A DNA stretch of 64,000 nt from CAXXHQ01 sp963665265 (GCA_963665265.2 OY762224.2:1054001-1118000), one strand, 5' to 3'; positions 35,065-46,040 are shown, counted from the first letter of the stretch. Translations and numbers: made by a program. The notes: a model not told the origin generated them from the letters alone.

Positions 35065-36891
35065 ATGTTCAAAAAGTGTTTTTATCTCGCGTGTGCGGCG
35101 GTTATTTCTTGTTCCTCCTTCGCTCTCGCCGAGACGGCGACGATTCGTTCCGGCGAGGTTTGGAAAGAGGCCGACGGGAAAGTCGTGAACGCCCATTGCG
35201 GCGGCTTGCTGCAAGTCGGCGACGTTTTTTACTGGTTCGGCGAGGTTCGGTCGCCGGGCAATCGCTTTGTGCAAAACGTCAGTTGCTACCGTTCGACCGA
35301 CCTGACAAATTGGACGTTCCGCAACATGGTCGTCAAGCCGGAGACCGATCCGATCGTCGTGCGTTCGCACCTGGAGCGTCCAAAGGTGGTTTACAACGCG
35401 AAGACGAAAAAGTACGTGATGTGGATGCACAAGGAAGATGCGCGGCGAGGTTACGCCGAAGCGCATTGCGCCGTGGCGGTTTGCGATACGCCCGACGGCG
35501 ATTACAAATGGGTCGGCGATTTTCGTCCGTGCGACAATATGTCGCGCGACTGCACGCTCTTTCAAGATGACGACGGTTCGGCCTATTTCATTTCCTCGGC
35601 CCGCGAAAACGCCGACATGATCATCTACAAATTGTCGGACGACTATTTGAAAGTCGACAAGCAAGTCGCCGTCTGGTTTCCCGGACAATATCGCGAAGCG
35701 CCCGCCGTATTTAAAAAGGACGGCACATATTACTTGATCACGTCGTTTTGCACGGGAATCTCCCCGAATCCGCAGTATTATTCGACGTCGAAGTCGCTTG
35801 CCGGCCCGTGGACCCCGTACAAGCTTTTGACGGGCGACGACACCTGGAACACCTATTATTCGCAAGCAAATTACGTCTTGCCGATTCACGGAACCGAAGC
35901 GACGACCTTTATCTATTGCGGCGACAATTGGATCGCGCGACCGATGCGCCAAGTTTGGCTTCCGTTGGAATTGGACGGAAAAGGCGACTTAAGAATGCGT
36001 TGGGCCGATCGTTGGCAAGTCGACTTGAAGACAGGGAAGACCACGATGCCGCCGCAGGCGACGCCTTTGCCGAATAACTTGGCGAAGGGAAAGAAAACGT
36101 CGGCCAGCTACGATAGCCCCGGTCGAACAGTCGCGTTGCATCACTTCGCCGGCGGAGAGCCGTCGGCCGCCGTGGACGGCGACGATAAGACCGCTTGGGT
36201 TGCGACCGACAACCTTCTCGGGCATTGGTTGAAAATCGATCTCGGCGCGGTCAAAGAAGTTGACGAGCTGCGACTGGCCTGGCGTCGAAAAGGTTCGTAT
36301 CAGTATAAAATCGAAGCCTCGGCGGACGGCAAAATGTGGGCCCCGGTCGTCGAAAAGAAAAGCGACGACAAGGACGTCGAGCAAGATTCGTTCAAGATAA
36401 AACCTTTGAAAACGCAACATTTCCGAGTGGTTTTCGGTGAGCCGGAGAACGCCTATTTGTGGCCGAGCGTGGTCGAGTTCGTCGCGCTCGACGGAGGCGA
36501 GAACGTGACGAAAGGGGCGACGGCCGCGGCCGACGTTTACGCGAAAAACACCGATGCGCAAAAAGCGACCGACGGTGATTTTTCCACCGCGTGGACGGTT
36601 GACGTGCGTGAAACGCCGCAATGGCTTTCCGTCGATCTCGGCGAAGTGAAACGCGTCGGCGGCTGTCGTATTCTTTGGGAAGCGCCGGGCTATTTCTATC
36701 AATACAAGATCGACGTTTCGGCGGACGGTTCGACGTGGAAGACCGTCGTCGACAAGTCGAGTAATAAAGAGATTGATCGCATGCCGTCGCATTCGTTCGA
36801 CGCTGAAGCGCGATACGTGCGTCTGACTCTCGTCGGCTACGAGCGGCATTGTTGGCCGGGGATTCGCGAGTTTGAAGTAACGCCGAAATAA
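35065..36891 (+). CDS. GH43-like glycoside hydrolase with two F5/8-type carbohydrate-binding domains
   Basis: A 608-residue secreted enzyme. The ATG at 35065 opens a signal peptide (about 1-21, ending FALA). Residues about 22-330 form a five-bladed GH43-type propeller: VVNAHCGGLLQVGDVFYWFG, CYRSTDLTNWTFRNMVV, ERPKVVYNAKTKKYVMWMH, DCTLFQDDDGSAYFIS and YREAPAVFKKDGTYYLITS, where the acidic residues stand in the usual catalytic blades. Two F5/8 type C (CBM32-like) domains follow at about 345-475 (AVDGDDKTAWVATD, WLKIDLGAVKEVDELRL) and 480-605 (ATDGDFSTAWTV, WLSVDLGEVKRVG). The layout resembles exo-beta-1,3-galactanase-type GH43 subfamilies; exact substrate is not known. It precedes the fucosidase gene, with a terminator between. 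Confidence 0.82.
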   Translation: MFKKCFYLACAAVISCSSFALAETATIRSGEVWKEADGKVVNAHCGGLLQVGDVFYWFGEVRSPGNRFVQNVSCYRSTDLTNWTFRNMVVKPETDPIVVRSHLERPKVVYNAKTKKYVMWMHKEDARRGYAEAHCAVAVCDTPDGDYKWVGDFRPCDNMSRDCTLFQDDDGSAYFISSARENADMIIYKLSDDYLKVDKQVAVWFPGQYREAPAVFKKDGTYYLITSFCTGISPNPQYYSTSKSLAGPWTPYKLLTGDDTWNTYYSQANYVLPIHGTEATTFIYCGDNWIARPMRQVWLPLELDGKGDLRMRWADRWQVDLKTGKTTMPPQATPLPNNLAKGKKTSASYDSPGRTVALHHFAGGEPSAAVDGDDKTAWVATDNLLGHWLKIDLGAVKEVDELRLAWRRKGSYQYKIEASADGKMWAPVVEKKSDDKDVEQDSFKIKPLKTQHFRVVFGEPENAYLWPSVVEFVALDGGENVTKGATAAADVYAKNTDAQKATDGDFSTAWTVDVRETPQWLSVDLGEVKRVGGCRILWEAPGYFYQYKIDVSADGSTWKTVVDKSSNKEIDRMPSHSFDAEARYVRLTLVGYERHCWPGIREFEVTPK

Positions 36892-36919
36892 CTTCGCGGA
36901 GCGGCGCATTTTTTACTAG

Positions 36920-36949
36920 GGCGAAGTTTTTTGACTTCGCCTTTTTTTG
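36920..36949 (+). terminator. Terminator after the GH43-like gene
   Basis: ggcgaagt and acttcgcc form an 8-bp stem with a short T-rich loop, followed by ttttttt. It lies 28 bases after the stop. Confidence 0.88.
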
Positions 36950-37031
36950 TGTGATCGTCGATTGCGATTTCGCGGTTGGGAGCATAGGCTTGTGAAAAAT
37001 ATTCGCCATTCTTTTCATTGGGAGATAACCC

Positions 37032-39530
37032 GTGCTTTGTCTATTTCGAGCGTGTTTTCGCCTGTGCGTGTGGTATTCGGTTGCGGCGTTTTTTTCGGCG
37101 GTTTTCGCTTCGTCGATTTGCGAGGCCGATACGACGAAAACGGACGACGACGCCTATCGCGCATCGACCTTGTTGCGTTACGATCAGCCCGCCAAACGAT
37201 GGACCGAGGCTTTGCCGCTCGGCAACGGTCGGCTCGGGGCGATGGTCTTCGGCGGGGTCGCCGAGGATCGACTGCAGCTGAATGAGGCGACGCTTTGGTC
37301 GGGCGGACCGAGAGAATGGAACAACCCCGGCGCCAAAAACGTACTGCCCAAAGTCCGCGAAGCCGTCCTGGCCGGGAAATTTCACGAGGCCGACTCGCTG
37401 TGTCGCAAGATGCAAGGCCCTTATAACGAGTCGTATCAGCCTCTGGGCGATCTCTTTCTCGACTTCGGCAAAAGCGAAAAGCTAGCGGGTAAGTGCGAAG
37501 ACTATCGACGGGAGCTAGATATAGACGGAGCCGTGGCCGCGATTACGTACAAGCTTGACGGCGTGAATTACAAGCGAGAATCGTTCGTCAGCTTTCCCGA
37601 CCAAGTCGTCGTCGTGCGAATCACTTGCGATCAGCCCGAAAAACTGCGTTTTTCCGCGAGATTCGAGAGTTTACAGCGAAACGAGACTTCGGCGTTCGAC
37701 GATCGCACCTTGGCGCTGAAAGGTAAATGTCCGTCGCATGTCGATCCGAACTATCTCAACTCGAAGGATCCGATTCGCTATGACGAAGGGCCGAACGCCG
37801 AAGGAATGACTTTCCTGGCGCTTGCTCGCGCGATCGTCAAAAAAGGGGGAGTGAAATGCGACGCCAAAGCGCTCACTGTCAGCGATGCGCAAAGCGTGAC
37901 GCTTCTTATTTCGGCGGCGACAAGTTACGACAGTTTCAAAAAATCTCCGGGGAAAAACGGCAAAAATCCGGCGATTGAAGCGGAAGATAATCTTAAAAAA
38001 GCATCGATGAAATCGTATGACGAATTGCTCGCCCGGCACATTGAAGACTATCAACGTCTGTTTCGTCGAGTTCGACTTGAACTTGGCCCTGCCGGCGAAG
38101 CGTCGAAGAAACCGACCGACGAGCGATTGAAGCGTTTTGCCGTAGGAGAGGATCCGCAGTTAGCGGCGTTGGCGTTTCAATTCGGACGTTATCTCCTGAT
38201 TTCTAGTTCTCGGCCCGGAGGGCAGCCGGCAAATTTACAGGGAATTTGGAACGACAGTCAGCGGCCGCCCTGGAGTTCGAACTGGACGTTGAACATCAAT
38301 GCGCAGATGAATTATTGGCCGGCGGAGACCTGCAATTTGGCCGAATGCCACGAGCCGATGCTCGATTTTATCGCGGATTTGGCCGTAAACGGGAGGAAAA
38401 CCGCGGAAACGAACTACGGCATACATGGCTGGGTTGCTCATCATAACGCGGATATTTGGCGTCAAACGTCACCTGTCGGCGCGGGAAGCGGCAACCCCGT
38501 TTGGGCCAACTGGACGATGGGCGCGGCGTGGCTCTGCCAAGACCTTTGGGAACGCTACGCTTTCATGGGCGACAAGCAATACCTCAGGGAAAAGGCATGG
38601 CCCATCATGCGCGGGGCTGCGGAGTTTTACCTCGATTTCCTATTCGATGACGGCAAAGGGCATTTAGTGACTGCGCCGTCCGAGTCGCCCGAGCAGCAAT
38701 TCCTTTCGCCCGAAGACGGCAAACCGGCTTCGACGAGCATGGGATGTACGATGGATATGGCGATCCTTTGGGATTTGTTCACGAATTGCATCGAGGCGGG
38801 CAAGGCGTTGAACGAAGAGCCGGCGTTCCTCAAGCGATTGGACGTAGCGCGGGCGAAGTTATATCCGCCGACGATCGGCGCTCGCGGCCAGCTTCAGGAA
38901 TGGTCCGCCGATTTCATGGAGTCTGAAGTTCATCATCGACACGTCTCGCAAATGTTCGGCGTTCATCCGGGCCGACAATTGACGCCGCGCGGGACGCCCG
39001 AGTTGATCGAGGCGGCGAAACGAACCCTCGAAATTCGCGGCGACGAAGGGACCGGTTGGTCGCTCGCATGGAAGATCAATATCTGGGCGCGATTGCACGA
39101 CGGTGATCACGCATTTAGTCTCCTTGCGCGAATGCTGAGATTGGTCGGAACGAACGAAGCGAAGTACGACGGGGGCGGCGGCTATTACGCGAACATGTTC
39201 GATGCGCATCCGCCGTTTCAGATTGACGGAAATTTTGGAGTGACGTCGGGCGTCGCGGAGATGTTGTTGCAAAGTCATACGGGAGAAATCGAGTTGCTCC
39301 CGGCGTTACCTAAGACGTGGAGATCGGGCCACGTAACAGGCCTGCGAGCGCGCGGCGGTTTTGAGGTAGACATAGTTTGGGACGACGGTCGTCTTAAAGA
39401 GGCGACGGTTCGATCGCGACTTGGGAGCGAATGCGCGGTGCGTTACGGCGAGGAAAAATTGACGTTGAAGATGAACGCTGGTAAGGAGTTACGAATTAGC
39501 CCTAAAAATTTTAGCGAGGGGGCATTGTAA
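37032..39530 (+). CDS. Glycoside hydrolase family 95 (alpha-L-fucosidase/galactosidase type)
   Basis: An 832-residue secreted enzyme; GH95 members remove alpha-1,2-linked L-fucose or L-galactose by inversion. Start is a GTG at 37032 with GGGAG ahead, giving a signal-like N-terminus (SVAAFFSAVFASS). Hallmarks are WTEALPLGNGRLGAMVFGG, LNEATLWSGGP, ILYQP-type YQPLGDLFLDFG, the (alpha/alpha)6 barrel block NINAQMNYWPAETCNLAE with its catalytic Asn pair, QLQEWSADFMESEVHHRHVSQ region containing the general acid Glu, and FQIDGNFGVTSGVAEMLLQ with the base-supporting Asp. Length fits the family (about 750-850). It suits a plant, algal or mucin glycan carrying fucose. Confidence 0.92.
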   Translation: MLCLFRACFRLCVWYSVAAFFSAVFASSICEADTTKTDDDAYRASTLLRYDQPAKRWTEALPLGNGRLGAMVFGGVAEDRLQLNEATLWSGGPREWNNPGAKNVLPKVREAVLAGKFHEADSLCRKMQGPYNESYQPLGDLFLDFGKSEKLAGKCEDYRRELDIDGAVAAITYKLDGVNYKRESFVSFPDQVVVVRITCDQPEKLRFSARFESLQRNETSAFDDRTLALKGKCPSHVDPNYLNSKDPIRYDEGPNAEGMTFLALARAIVKKGGVKCDAKALTVSDAQSVTLLISAATSYDSFKKSPGKNGKNPAIEAEDNLKKASMKSYDELLARHIEDYQRLFRRVRLELGPAGEASKKPTDERLKRFAVGEDPQLAALAFQFGRYLLISSSRPGGQPANLQGIWNDSQRPPWSSNWTLNINAQMNYWPAETCNLAECHEPMLDFIADLAVNGRKTAETNYGIHGWVAHHNADIWRQTSPVGAGSGNPVWANWTMGAAWLCQDLWERYAFMGDKQYLREKAWPIMRGAAEFYLDFLFDDGKGHLVTAPSESPEQQFLSPEDGKPASTSMGCTMDMAILWDLFTNCIEAGKALNEEPAFLKRLDVARAKLYPPTIGARGQLQEWSADFMESEVHHRHVSQMFGVHPGRQLTPRGTPELIEAAKRTLEIRGDEGTGWSLAWKINIWARLHDGDHAFSLLARMLRLVGTNEAKYDGGGGYYANMFDAHPPFQIDGNFGVTSGVAEMLLQSHTGEIELLPALPKTWRSGHVTGLRARGGFEVDIVWDDGRLKEATVRSRLGSECAVRYGEEKLTLKMNAGKELRISPKNFSEGAL

Positions 39531-39843
39531 ACTTTGTGAATTTTTTTACTATAGTGCGTCTCACTTGCGGACGATAAATCACTTCCGCACGACTGATGCA
39601 AGAACGCAGAAGACTAATTGCTTTCAAAGCGAATACACTGGGTAAGCCAGGTTTCCGAGGAAGCAAAAGAAATTTGAGAAAAGTTTCAGAATAGTCGATG
39701 ACAGGCCTTGCGTCAGTTCGAGAAGTGAGTAGAATTGACCGAATCATCGCTGAACGCGACGTGAAGCGGTTGATGCAACTTGTTGGTTAGCAAGGATTTG
39801 CGGCCGACGCAGGAATGCGAAAAAATAAATTTTCTCAGACCTG

Positions 39844-39871
39844 TTGACGCGAATCAAAGAACTGCTAGAAT
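39844..39871 (+). promoter_or_regulatory. Predicted rRNA promoter
   Basis: TTGACG (39844-39849) and TAGAAT (39866-39871), spacer 16, with an A/T-rich UP-like stretch just upstream. It is about 235 bases before the 16S 5' end. Confidence 0.68.
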
Positions 39872-39923
39872 CACAAGTCTTCGCAATGTGGCAAGGAAAC
39901 GAGCCGCTAACAGTGCGAAAAAC

Positions 39924-39934
39924 GATCTTTGACA
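39924..39934 (+). promoter_or_regulatory. boxA-like antitermination site in the 16S leader
   Basis: tctttgacaat closely resembles the enteric rrn boxA core (tctttaacaat). It follows the promoter by about 55 bases, which is where Nus-factor antitermination sites are expected. Confidence 0.5.
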
Positions 39935-40103
39935 ATTTGGTAGTGATAACCTCAATTCTGAAGTAATTCAGCCGGTTGTGAAACTGGTTTGTGGATTATA
40001 GAAAATCCGGCTTTTGATTCAAAAGTCGGTCTAGGTTATGAATCCTTCGTGGTTCACTAACTGCTTTAGTTTCGCAAGAGATTAAAGTAGTAAGCATACA
40101 ATC

Positions 40104-41637
<1,534 letters not shown>

Positions 41638-41740
41638 TTTTTTCCGTGTAGGACGCGACTCTTACATTAAGCGGAATTAAGATATGGAGCCAGATCCGAC
41701 CGGTATAATTGAGAAGTGTCACTACCATTTTTATAAAAAG

Positions 41741-41775
41741 ACCCCGACGAATCAAAATGTTCGTCGGGGTTTTTT
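41741..41775. terminator. Bidirectional terminator after 16S rRNA
   Basis: accccgacga and tcgtcggggt form a 10-bp stem, followed by ttttt in the plus direction. On the minus side the hairpin is followed by ctttttataaaaa, so it can also stop the small membrane-protein operon coming from the right. It confirms that 16S is transcribed without 23S. Confidence 0.9.
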
Positions 41776-41847
41776 ATTGCCTAATTCTCTCTCGCTTAAC
41801 CGATTGGTGCCGTTTTGGTCCACGTACCAAGAGCGGCACATCAATAT

Positions 41848-42264
41848 CTACCAGTAGTTAGCTCCGATCGCAAATTTTGTGATCCATCCTAGCGCAAGGC
41901 TGAGAAGCCACGCCCAGGACATAAAATTTGGGAGCGTAATTTCCTTTTTTCTGGCAAGCTGTCGCAGTATCATAGCGGCAGATATTCCGAGGAGCGACAA
42001 ATAGACCGGCGAAAAAGGATTGAAAAGGAAAAATACCTGCCATTCTCCGCGAAATAGCGCCTGTAGACCGCGAACCATTCCGGACGTCGGGCAAGGAAGT
42101 CCGGTTGCATAAGAAAAAATCGACGGCGGAACTCGACCGCCGAGCAACCAGCATACATTCCAGGCGATATACAGGCCGAATGTCAAAATTGCGATCGTTT
42201 TGATTTTGCTTCTTGCGGGATTATCCCAGTTTGCAACCGCAAGCGGCGCAGGATCGTTCTTCAT
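41848..42264 (-). CDS. DUF2752-family membrane protein
   Basis: A 138-residue membrane protein from the ATG at 42264. It has a helix at about 23-42 (IAILTFGLYIAWNVCWLL), the family signature GLPCPTSGMVRGLQALFRGE followed by FFLFNPFSPVYLSLLG, and two more helices towards the end (SWAWLLSLALGWITKFAIG). DUF2752 proteins are small inner-membrane proteins of unknown role. It overlaps the end of the LITAF-like gene by 44 bases, so the two are probably translated from one message. The longer frame from 42492 would read through the neighbour and is unlikely. Confidence 0.75.
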   Translation of the reverse strand: MKNDPAPLAVANWDNPARSKIKTIAILTFGLYIAWNVCWLLGGRVPPSIFSYATGLPCPTSGMVRGLQALFRGEWQVFFLFNPFSPVYLSLLGISAAMILRQLARKKEITLPNFMSWAWLLSLALGWITKFAIGANYW

Positions 42265-42412
42265 TTTTACATGCGTCCAATACGAATGGGAGCCAACAGA
42301 GCGGCAAGCAAATAAACAGCAGAGCGATGAAAACCGCCCAACCGCCTCCGGATATCTTCTTTCTGACGACAGGCTGACCCTCGTGGCTGCAAAATGGGCA
42401 TTTGACTGGCAT
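42221..42412 (-). CDS. LITAF-like zinc-ribbon membrane protein
   Basis: A 63-residue protein from the ATG at 42412, with AGGAAGG eight bases ahead. CPFCSHEG near the start and CAACGCKLG at the end are two CxxC knuckles around a hydrophobic stretch (GGGWAVFIALLFICLPLCWLPFV). This arrangement is that of LITAF domains: a zinc ribbon split by a hydrophobic helix that dips into the membrane. It overlaps the DUF2752 gene downstream. The role is unknown in bacteria. Confidence 0.72.
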   Translation of the reverse strand: MPVKCPFCSHEGQPVVRKKISGGGWAVFIALLFICLPLCWLPFVLDACKNEERSCAACGCKLG

Positions 42413-42860
42413 GGCGACCTTCCTCGGGAAAATAACGGATTTGTACAATAATGTGTGAAATAGTGAGTTTGAACGAAATTGTTGCGAAACAAGCAATGGC
42501 GAAAATAAACTCGCGGTAATTGAATTCCGCTACGCGAAGTAATTGTTGGACGCCTTTGCTCAAATTCCGCGGATAAGCTGACGTTCCCTAGACTCTGCCT
42601 TTCTTATGTTCTTAGTCAGTTTTTTCGTCGATAAGCGGAACGAAACGGTCTCTAGAACGGTTGATAGTTTACTCAGCAAGGTCACAGTCGCCAATATCCC
42701 CCTTGCGTGCCCCCATGGACTGTTTTGTGACCGACGGCTGCAGGCCGCTTGAGCTGGCGAGACGGTTCTCGCCTTCCGTCCAGGGCGTTTTTGCTCTAAA
42801 ATTCATTCGCGTAAACTTTTGGAAATGAAATTTTTGTTCGTCGGAATTGGGATGAGAACC
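42413..42860. other. Gene-free region between divergent membrane-protein genes
   Basis: A 448-base stretch presumably with two promoters. A hairpin ggcgaga-cggt-tctcgcc is at 42756-42773. No gene is recognised. Confidence 0.35.
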
Positions 42861-43403
42861 ATGAAATCACCTTTCCCCGGCGTGATGCCCCCTGAACTTG
42901 ACGAAGCGGACGCCAAAGTAGTTTGGCCGAGCATTGGAGCGAATCCCCTCGGCCGGTTCATCGCAAGGCTCTGCGCGAGCAAAATCGGCCTGGGCGGCTT
43001 CTTTACCCTGGGAAAAGTTTGGGCCGTCGTCACGATTCCGTTGAGCGTTTGCGTCTTTTTTTGGCAACTTCTCCCGTATATTTGCCGCCGCTACGCTTTG
43101 ACGAATCGTCGAGTCATCGTCAGACGCGGTTTGCAACCGCTCGATTCGCAATGGGTCGATCTCGACGGATTCGACAAAATCGAGGTGAAAATCCTTCCCG
43201 GCCAAGAATGGCTCCATGCCGGCGATCTGATTTTTAAGAATCACGGGGCGAAAGTTTTGCTTCTTTCCGGCGTATCGCGTCCCGAATCATTCCGTCAGAC
43301 GTGTTTGGACGCTCGGCAATCCTTCGTCTCGGTCCGCGAAACGCTTCATGCGCAATCGCACGCGACCGTTCCGCCGACCGAAGAATCCAGCATCGACGCG
43401 TAG
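42861..43403 (+). CDS. Membrane protein with bacterial PH domain (YdbS-like)
   Basis: A 180-residue protein. Residues 1-50 (MKSPFPGVMPPELDEADAKV) are cytoplasmic and include VVWPSIGANPLGRF. A hydrophobic stretch follows (about 58-80, VWAVVTIPLSVCVFFWQLL). The rest is a bacterial PH domain: RRYALTNRRVIVRRGLQP, WVDLDGFDKIEVKILPG, GDLIFKNHGAKVLLLSGV, ending in an unstructured tail. YALTNRRVIVRRG is the diagnostic strand. Earlier ATG codons (42825, 42852) are possible starts. The physiological role of such proteins is poorly known; lipid or envelope-related functions are guesses. Confidence 0.72.
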   Translation: MKSPFPGVMPPELDEADAKVVWPSIGANPLGRFIARLCASKIGLGGFFTLGKVWAVVTIPLSVCVFFWQLLPYICRRYALTNRRVIVRRGLQPLDSQWVDLDGFDKIEVKILPGQEWLHAGDLIFKNHGAKVLLLSGVSRPESFRQTCLDARQSFVSVRETLHAQSHATVPPTEESSIDA

Positions 43404-43637
43404 TTATCACGCTTTTTTAGCGTGAGAATCCTGATGCGGGAATACTCGCGTCTGTCGGCGTTCTTTTTCGGTTAAATTTTTTTCGGGCGGCGAAATTCTT
43501 GAAATGCCGCTCAAGGTCCGCTATGCTGGGGGGATCTAATCGGAGCAAGCGGCTTTTTCGCGGGCGATTTTGAAGGGCGCAGGTCGGAGTCGAGGCGAAC
43601 GTCGCGACGGATCACTAATTAAATTCACGGGGATAAT

Positions 43638-46040
43638 ATGGCTCGCTCGAAATTTCTTTTCGCGTTCGTTTCTATCTTGTTCGTCGTTTGCCTCGTTTTG
43701 ACGCCGCAGCGGGCGTTTTGTGAAACGCCGCTTAATGAAACGGAGGCCGACGTTTTATTTGGCTCGATCGTTCCGCCGCGTTGGGCGACGTACCGGCCGG
43801 AAATTGTTAAGCGGTTGAAGCTGACCGACGAGCAACTCGAAAAGCTGCGAGCGATTACTTCGGAGGCGAAGAAGGACGGCGAGGAATTCCGGAAGAAGTT
43901 TCAGGCTGATCATCCGAAGGCGTTGCCGAACGATCTGACCTTGGCGGAGATTCTTCGCGGGCAAGACGTTGACGAAGCGATTCGTAAAAAGGTCGAGGCG
44001 GTTCTTACGCCCGAGCAAAACCAGACGATCGACGATCTAAAATTGCGGATATACGCATTTGAAGAAGCACGCAACGAATGGGCGCCGAGAAAGGATTTGG
44101 AGATTACCGAGGAGCAGAAAAAGAAATTGCGAGATGTGAAATCCGGATATCATCAGAATCCGGCGGAAAGCGCGGCCAAGGTTCTCACGAAAGAGCAGAT
44201 GGAACGGCTCCGTAAAGAGGCGTTCGGGCCCGTCTCGCCTCCTCCGCTGGATTTTTCTTTTGTCGGTAGATCAATGACAACAGTGAGACTGCCGTTCGCC
44301 TATTACGACTTTTCCGGCTCGTTCTTTTTCATGAATTCAGACTTTGATGAATCGCAAAAAGAGCAAGTCAAAAAACTCCTTGGCGGCAATCTGGATTTTG
44401 TGCAACGCGATTACAAAAATCGATTAACTAAGGAATGGGAGACGTATTCCGAGGAGCAGAAAGAATCGCAAAAGAAGATAGTCGGTAAAGAGTTAAAAAA
44501 CGACGATGAAAATACGAAAGCCGACAAAGCGACTGCCGAATGGCGCCAACTAGATACGACGGAACGAGCGAAGCGTCGAGCGGTGATCCGTTCGCAGCGG
44601 GAAAGAGAGCGTAGAGAATGGCGAGAAGAACTCGAAAAGCAGCCGATCATCCAATTTCAATGCGATTTGGAAAAGAAATTCCGGGCGATTCTCACGCCGA
44701 AACAATTAGCGGAGTACGAAGAGAGAATTTGGCGCGATATCGAGAAAAATACGTTGGTAGACGAGCCGTTGCTGGCCTATGTCGGTGCTAGCGATGAGCA
44801 GATTGATTCGATTGAGAACGCTTTTTTGGAGGAAATAATAGAAGAGGCAGTGACGCGGTTGAACGTCGGCGAAAAGGTCGTCCAGATACTCAAGAAAGAG
44901 CAATCGGCGAAGCTTCTCGCGGAAATATTACAAACTAACGGAGCCTATTCTTTAAAGGAACAAACCAATAGCTCAGGGGATTATTCGTCGTTGAGTTTGC
45001 CGGGTTATGACGTTCTTCAGAGAAAATCAATGCAGGATTACCTGAAGCTATCTGATGCGGAAGTGATACAGCTAATGAACCTACAGAATCGATGGTCGAA
45101 CGTGGATTCACCGAAAATTATTGCGATTGTCAAGCCGCTTCCTGATTCGCAGTACTTTGAGGAAGGTTGCCGATTAATGCAGATTGCAGTCAGGGACGTT
45201 CGGCGGCGCGTTGCGAAAATCCTGAAGCCGGAGCAATTCGATTCGCTCAATGCACAGCAATTTGGGAAAGACGTGTCGCTAATGTTGCTTTCAAAGGAAA
45301 CCGTCTCAAAACTCGATTTGAGCGAGGAACAACATAACCGAATTCGTGAAATTGAGGGGATGGTAGAAATTTATCAAAAGCGGCAAGAGGCGGAATGCGG
45401 AAATAAAATGCTTGCCGTTTTCCAGCCTCTGCAAAAAGAAAACGTTTTGAAGGCGCTCCGCGATTCAAGTCAGTACCGTTCCTATATGTCGCGAAAGGTA
45501 TCGCTCGGTGACGGCGTCGGTGACGTTGAAATACCGATGCCAGTGGAGCGTCCCGACTTGAGTAATTGGCAAGTCCAGGCCACGTTGAAATTGTCGAAAG
45601 ACCAGTTGAAAGAAATTCAGAAATTACTCGGCGGTCACGAAGACATACTCGATGCTTTAAATGCGGATCTGAGAAGTCTTCCTCTCGATGAGCAGAAGAA
45701 ACAAAGAGACGTTGGGGATGACGAGGAGAGAGCGAAGCGGCCGCTTGACCGAAAATTGACGGAATATTGTGATCGGTTGGAAACCGTCCTAACGCCTGAG
45801 CAAAAAAAGACCTATGAAGGGTTATTGTTCGTAAAAGGATTTCGATGGCTGAGAAATGCGGAAGATTTGAAGTTGTCCGATTCGCAGGAATCGGCGTTGA
45901 AAGAAATATCCCATAACGTTGAATCAATAAAGCAAGATATCGATCGCGACAAATGCGAGAGCATCATGGCGACTTTGACGACGGAGCAAAAAAAAATCCT
46001 TTACGATCAAATCGACGTTCCGATGATGATTGCGAGATAG
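43638..46040 (+). CDS. Large secreted protein made of repeated LTxxQ-like motifs
   Basis: An 800-residue exported protein (signal peptide about 1-30, ending RAFCE). It contains at least ten motifs of the form L-[TSE]-x-[EDK]-Q followed by a short amphipathic helix: LKLTDEQLEKLRAI, VLTPEQNQTIDDL, LEITEEQKKKLRDV, VLTKEQMERLR, ILTPKQLAEYEER, LKLSDAEVIQLM, ILKPEQFDSLN, LDLSEEQHNRIRE, LKLSKDQLKEIQK, VLTPEQKKTYEGL, LKLSDSQESALKE and TLTTEQKKILYD. In Spy/CpxP-type periplasmic chaperones there are usually one or two LTxxQ motifs in about 150 residues. Motifs often come in LKLSxxQ / VLTPEQ pairs, suggesting tandem repeats of a Spy-like or planctomycete-specific unit. Function unknown; a stress or metal-related envelope role is a guess. 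Confidence 0.7.
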   Translation: MARSKFLFAFVSILFVVCLVLTPQRAFCETPLNETEADVLFGSIVPPRWATYRPEIVKRLKLTDEQLEKLRAITSEAKKDGEEFRKKFQADHPKALPNDLTLAEILRGQDVDEAIRKKVEAVLTPEQNQTIDDLKLRIYAFEEARNEWAPRKDLEITEEQKKKLRDVKSGYHQNPAESAAKVLTKEQMERLRKEAFGPVSPPPLDFSFVGRSMTTVRLPFAYYDFSGSFFFMNSDFDESQKEQVKKLLGGNLDFVQRDYKNRLTKEWETYSEEQKESQKKIVGKELKNDDENTKADKATAEWRQLDTTERAKRRAVIRSQRERERREWREELEKQPIIQFQCDLEKKFRAILTPKQLAEYEERIWRDIEKNTLVDEPLLAYVGASDEQIDSIENAFLEEIIEEAVTRLNVGEKVVQILKKEQSAKLLAEILQTNGAYSLKEQTNSSGDYSSLSLPGYDVLQRKSMQDYLKLSDAEVIQLMNLQNRWSNVDSPKIIAIVKPLPDSQYFEEGCRLMQIAVRDVRRRVAKILKPEQFDSLNAQQFGKDVSLMLLSKETVSKLDLSEEQHNRIREIEGMVEIYQKRQEAECGNKMLAVFQPLQKENVLKALRDSSQYRSYMSRKVSLGDGVGDVEIPMPVERPDLSNWQVQATLKLSKDQLKEIQKLLGGHEDILDALNADLRSLPLDEQKKQRDVGDDEERAKRPLDRKLTEYCDRLETVLTPEQKKTYEGLLFVKGFRWLRNAEDLKLSDSQESALKEISHNVESIKQDIDRDKCESIMATLTTEQKKILYDQIDVPMMIAR

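Larger units (their letters stand above)
39531..40103. promoter_or_regulatory. Promoter and leader region of the 16S rRNA gene
   Basis: A 570-base region without a gene. A strong sigma-70-type promoter is at 39844-39871, behind an AT-rich stretch (aaaaaataaatttt) that fits an UP element. The leader includes a boxA-like antitermination site at 39924-39934. The 300 bases before the promoter hold nothing I can name. Confidence 0.6.
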
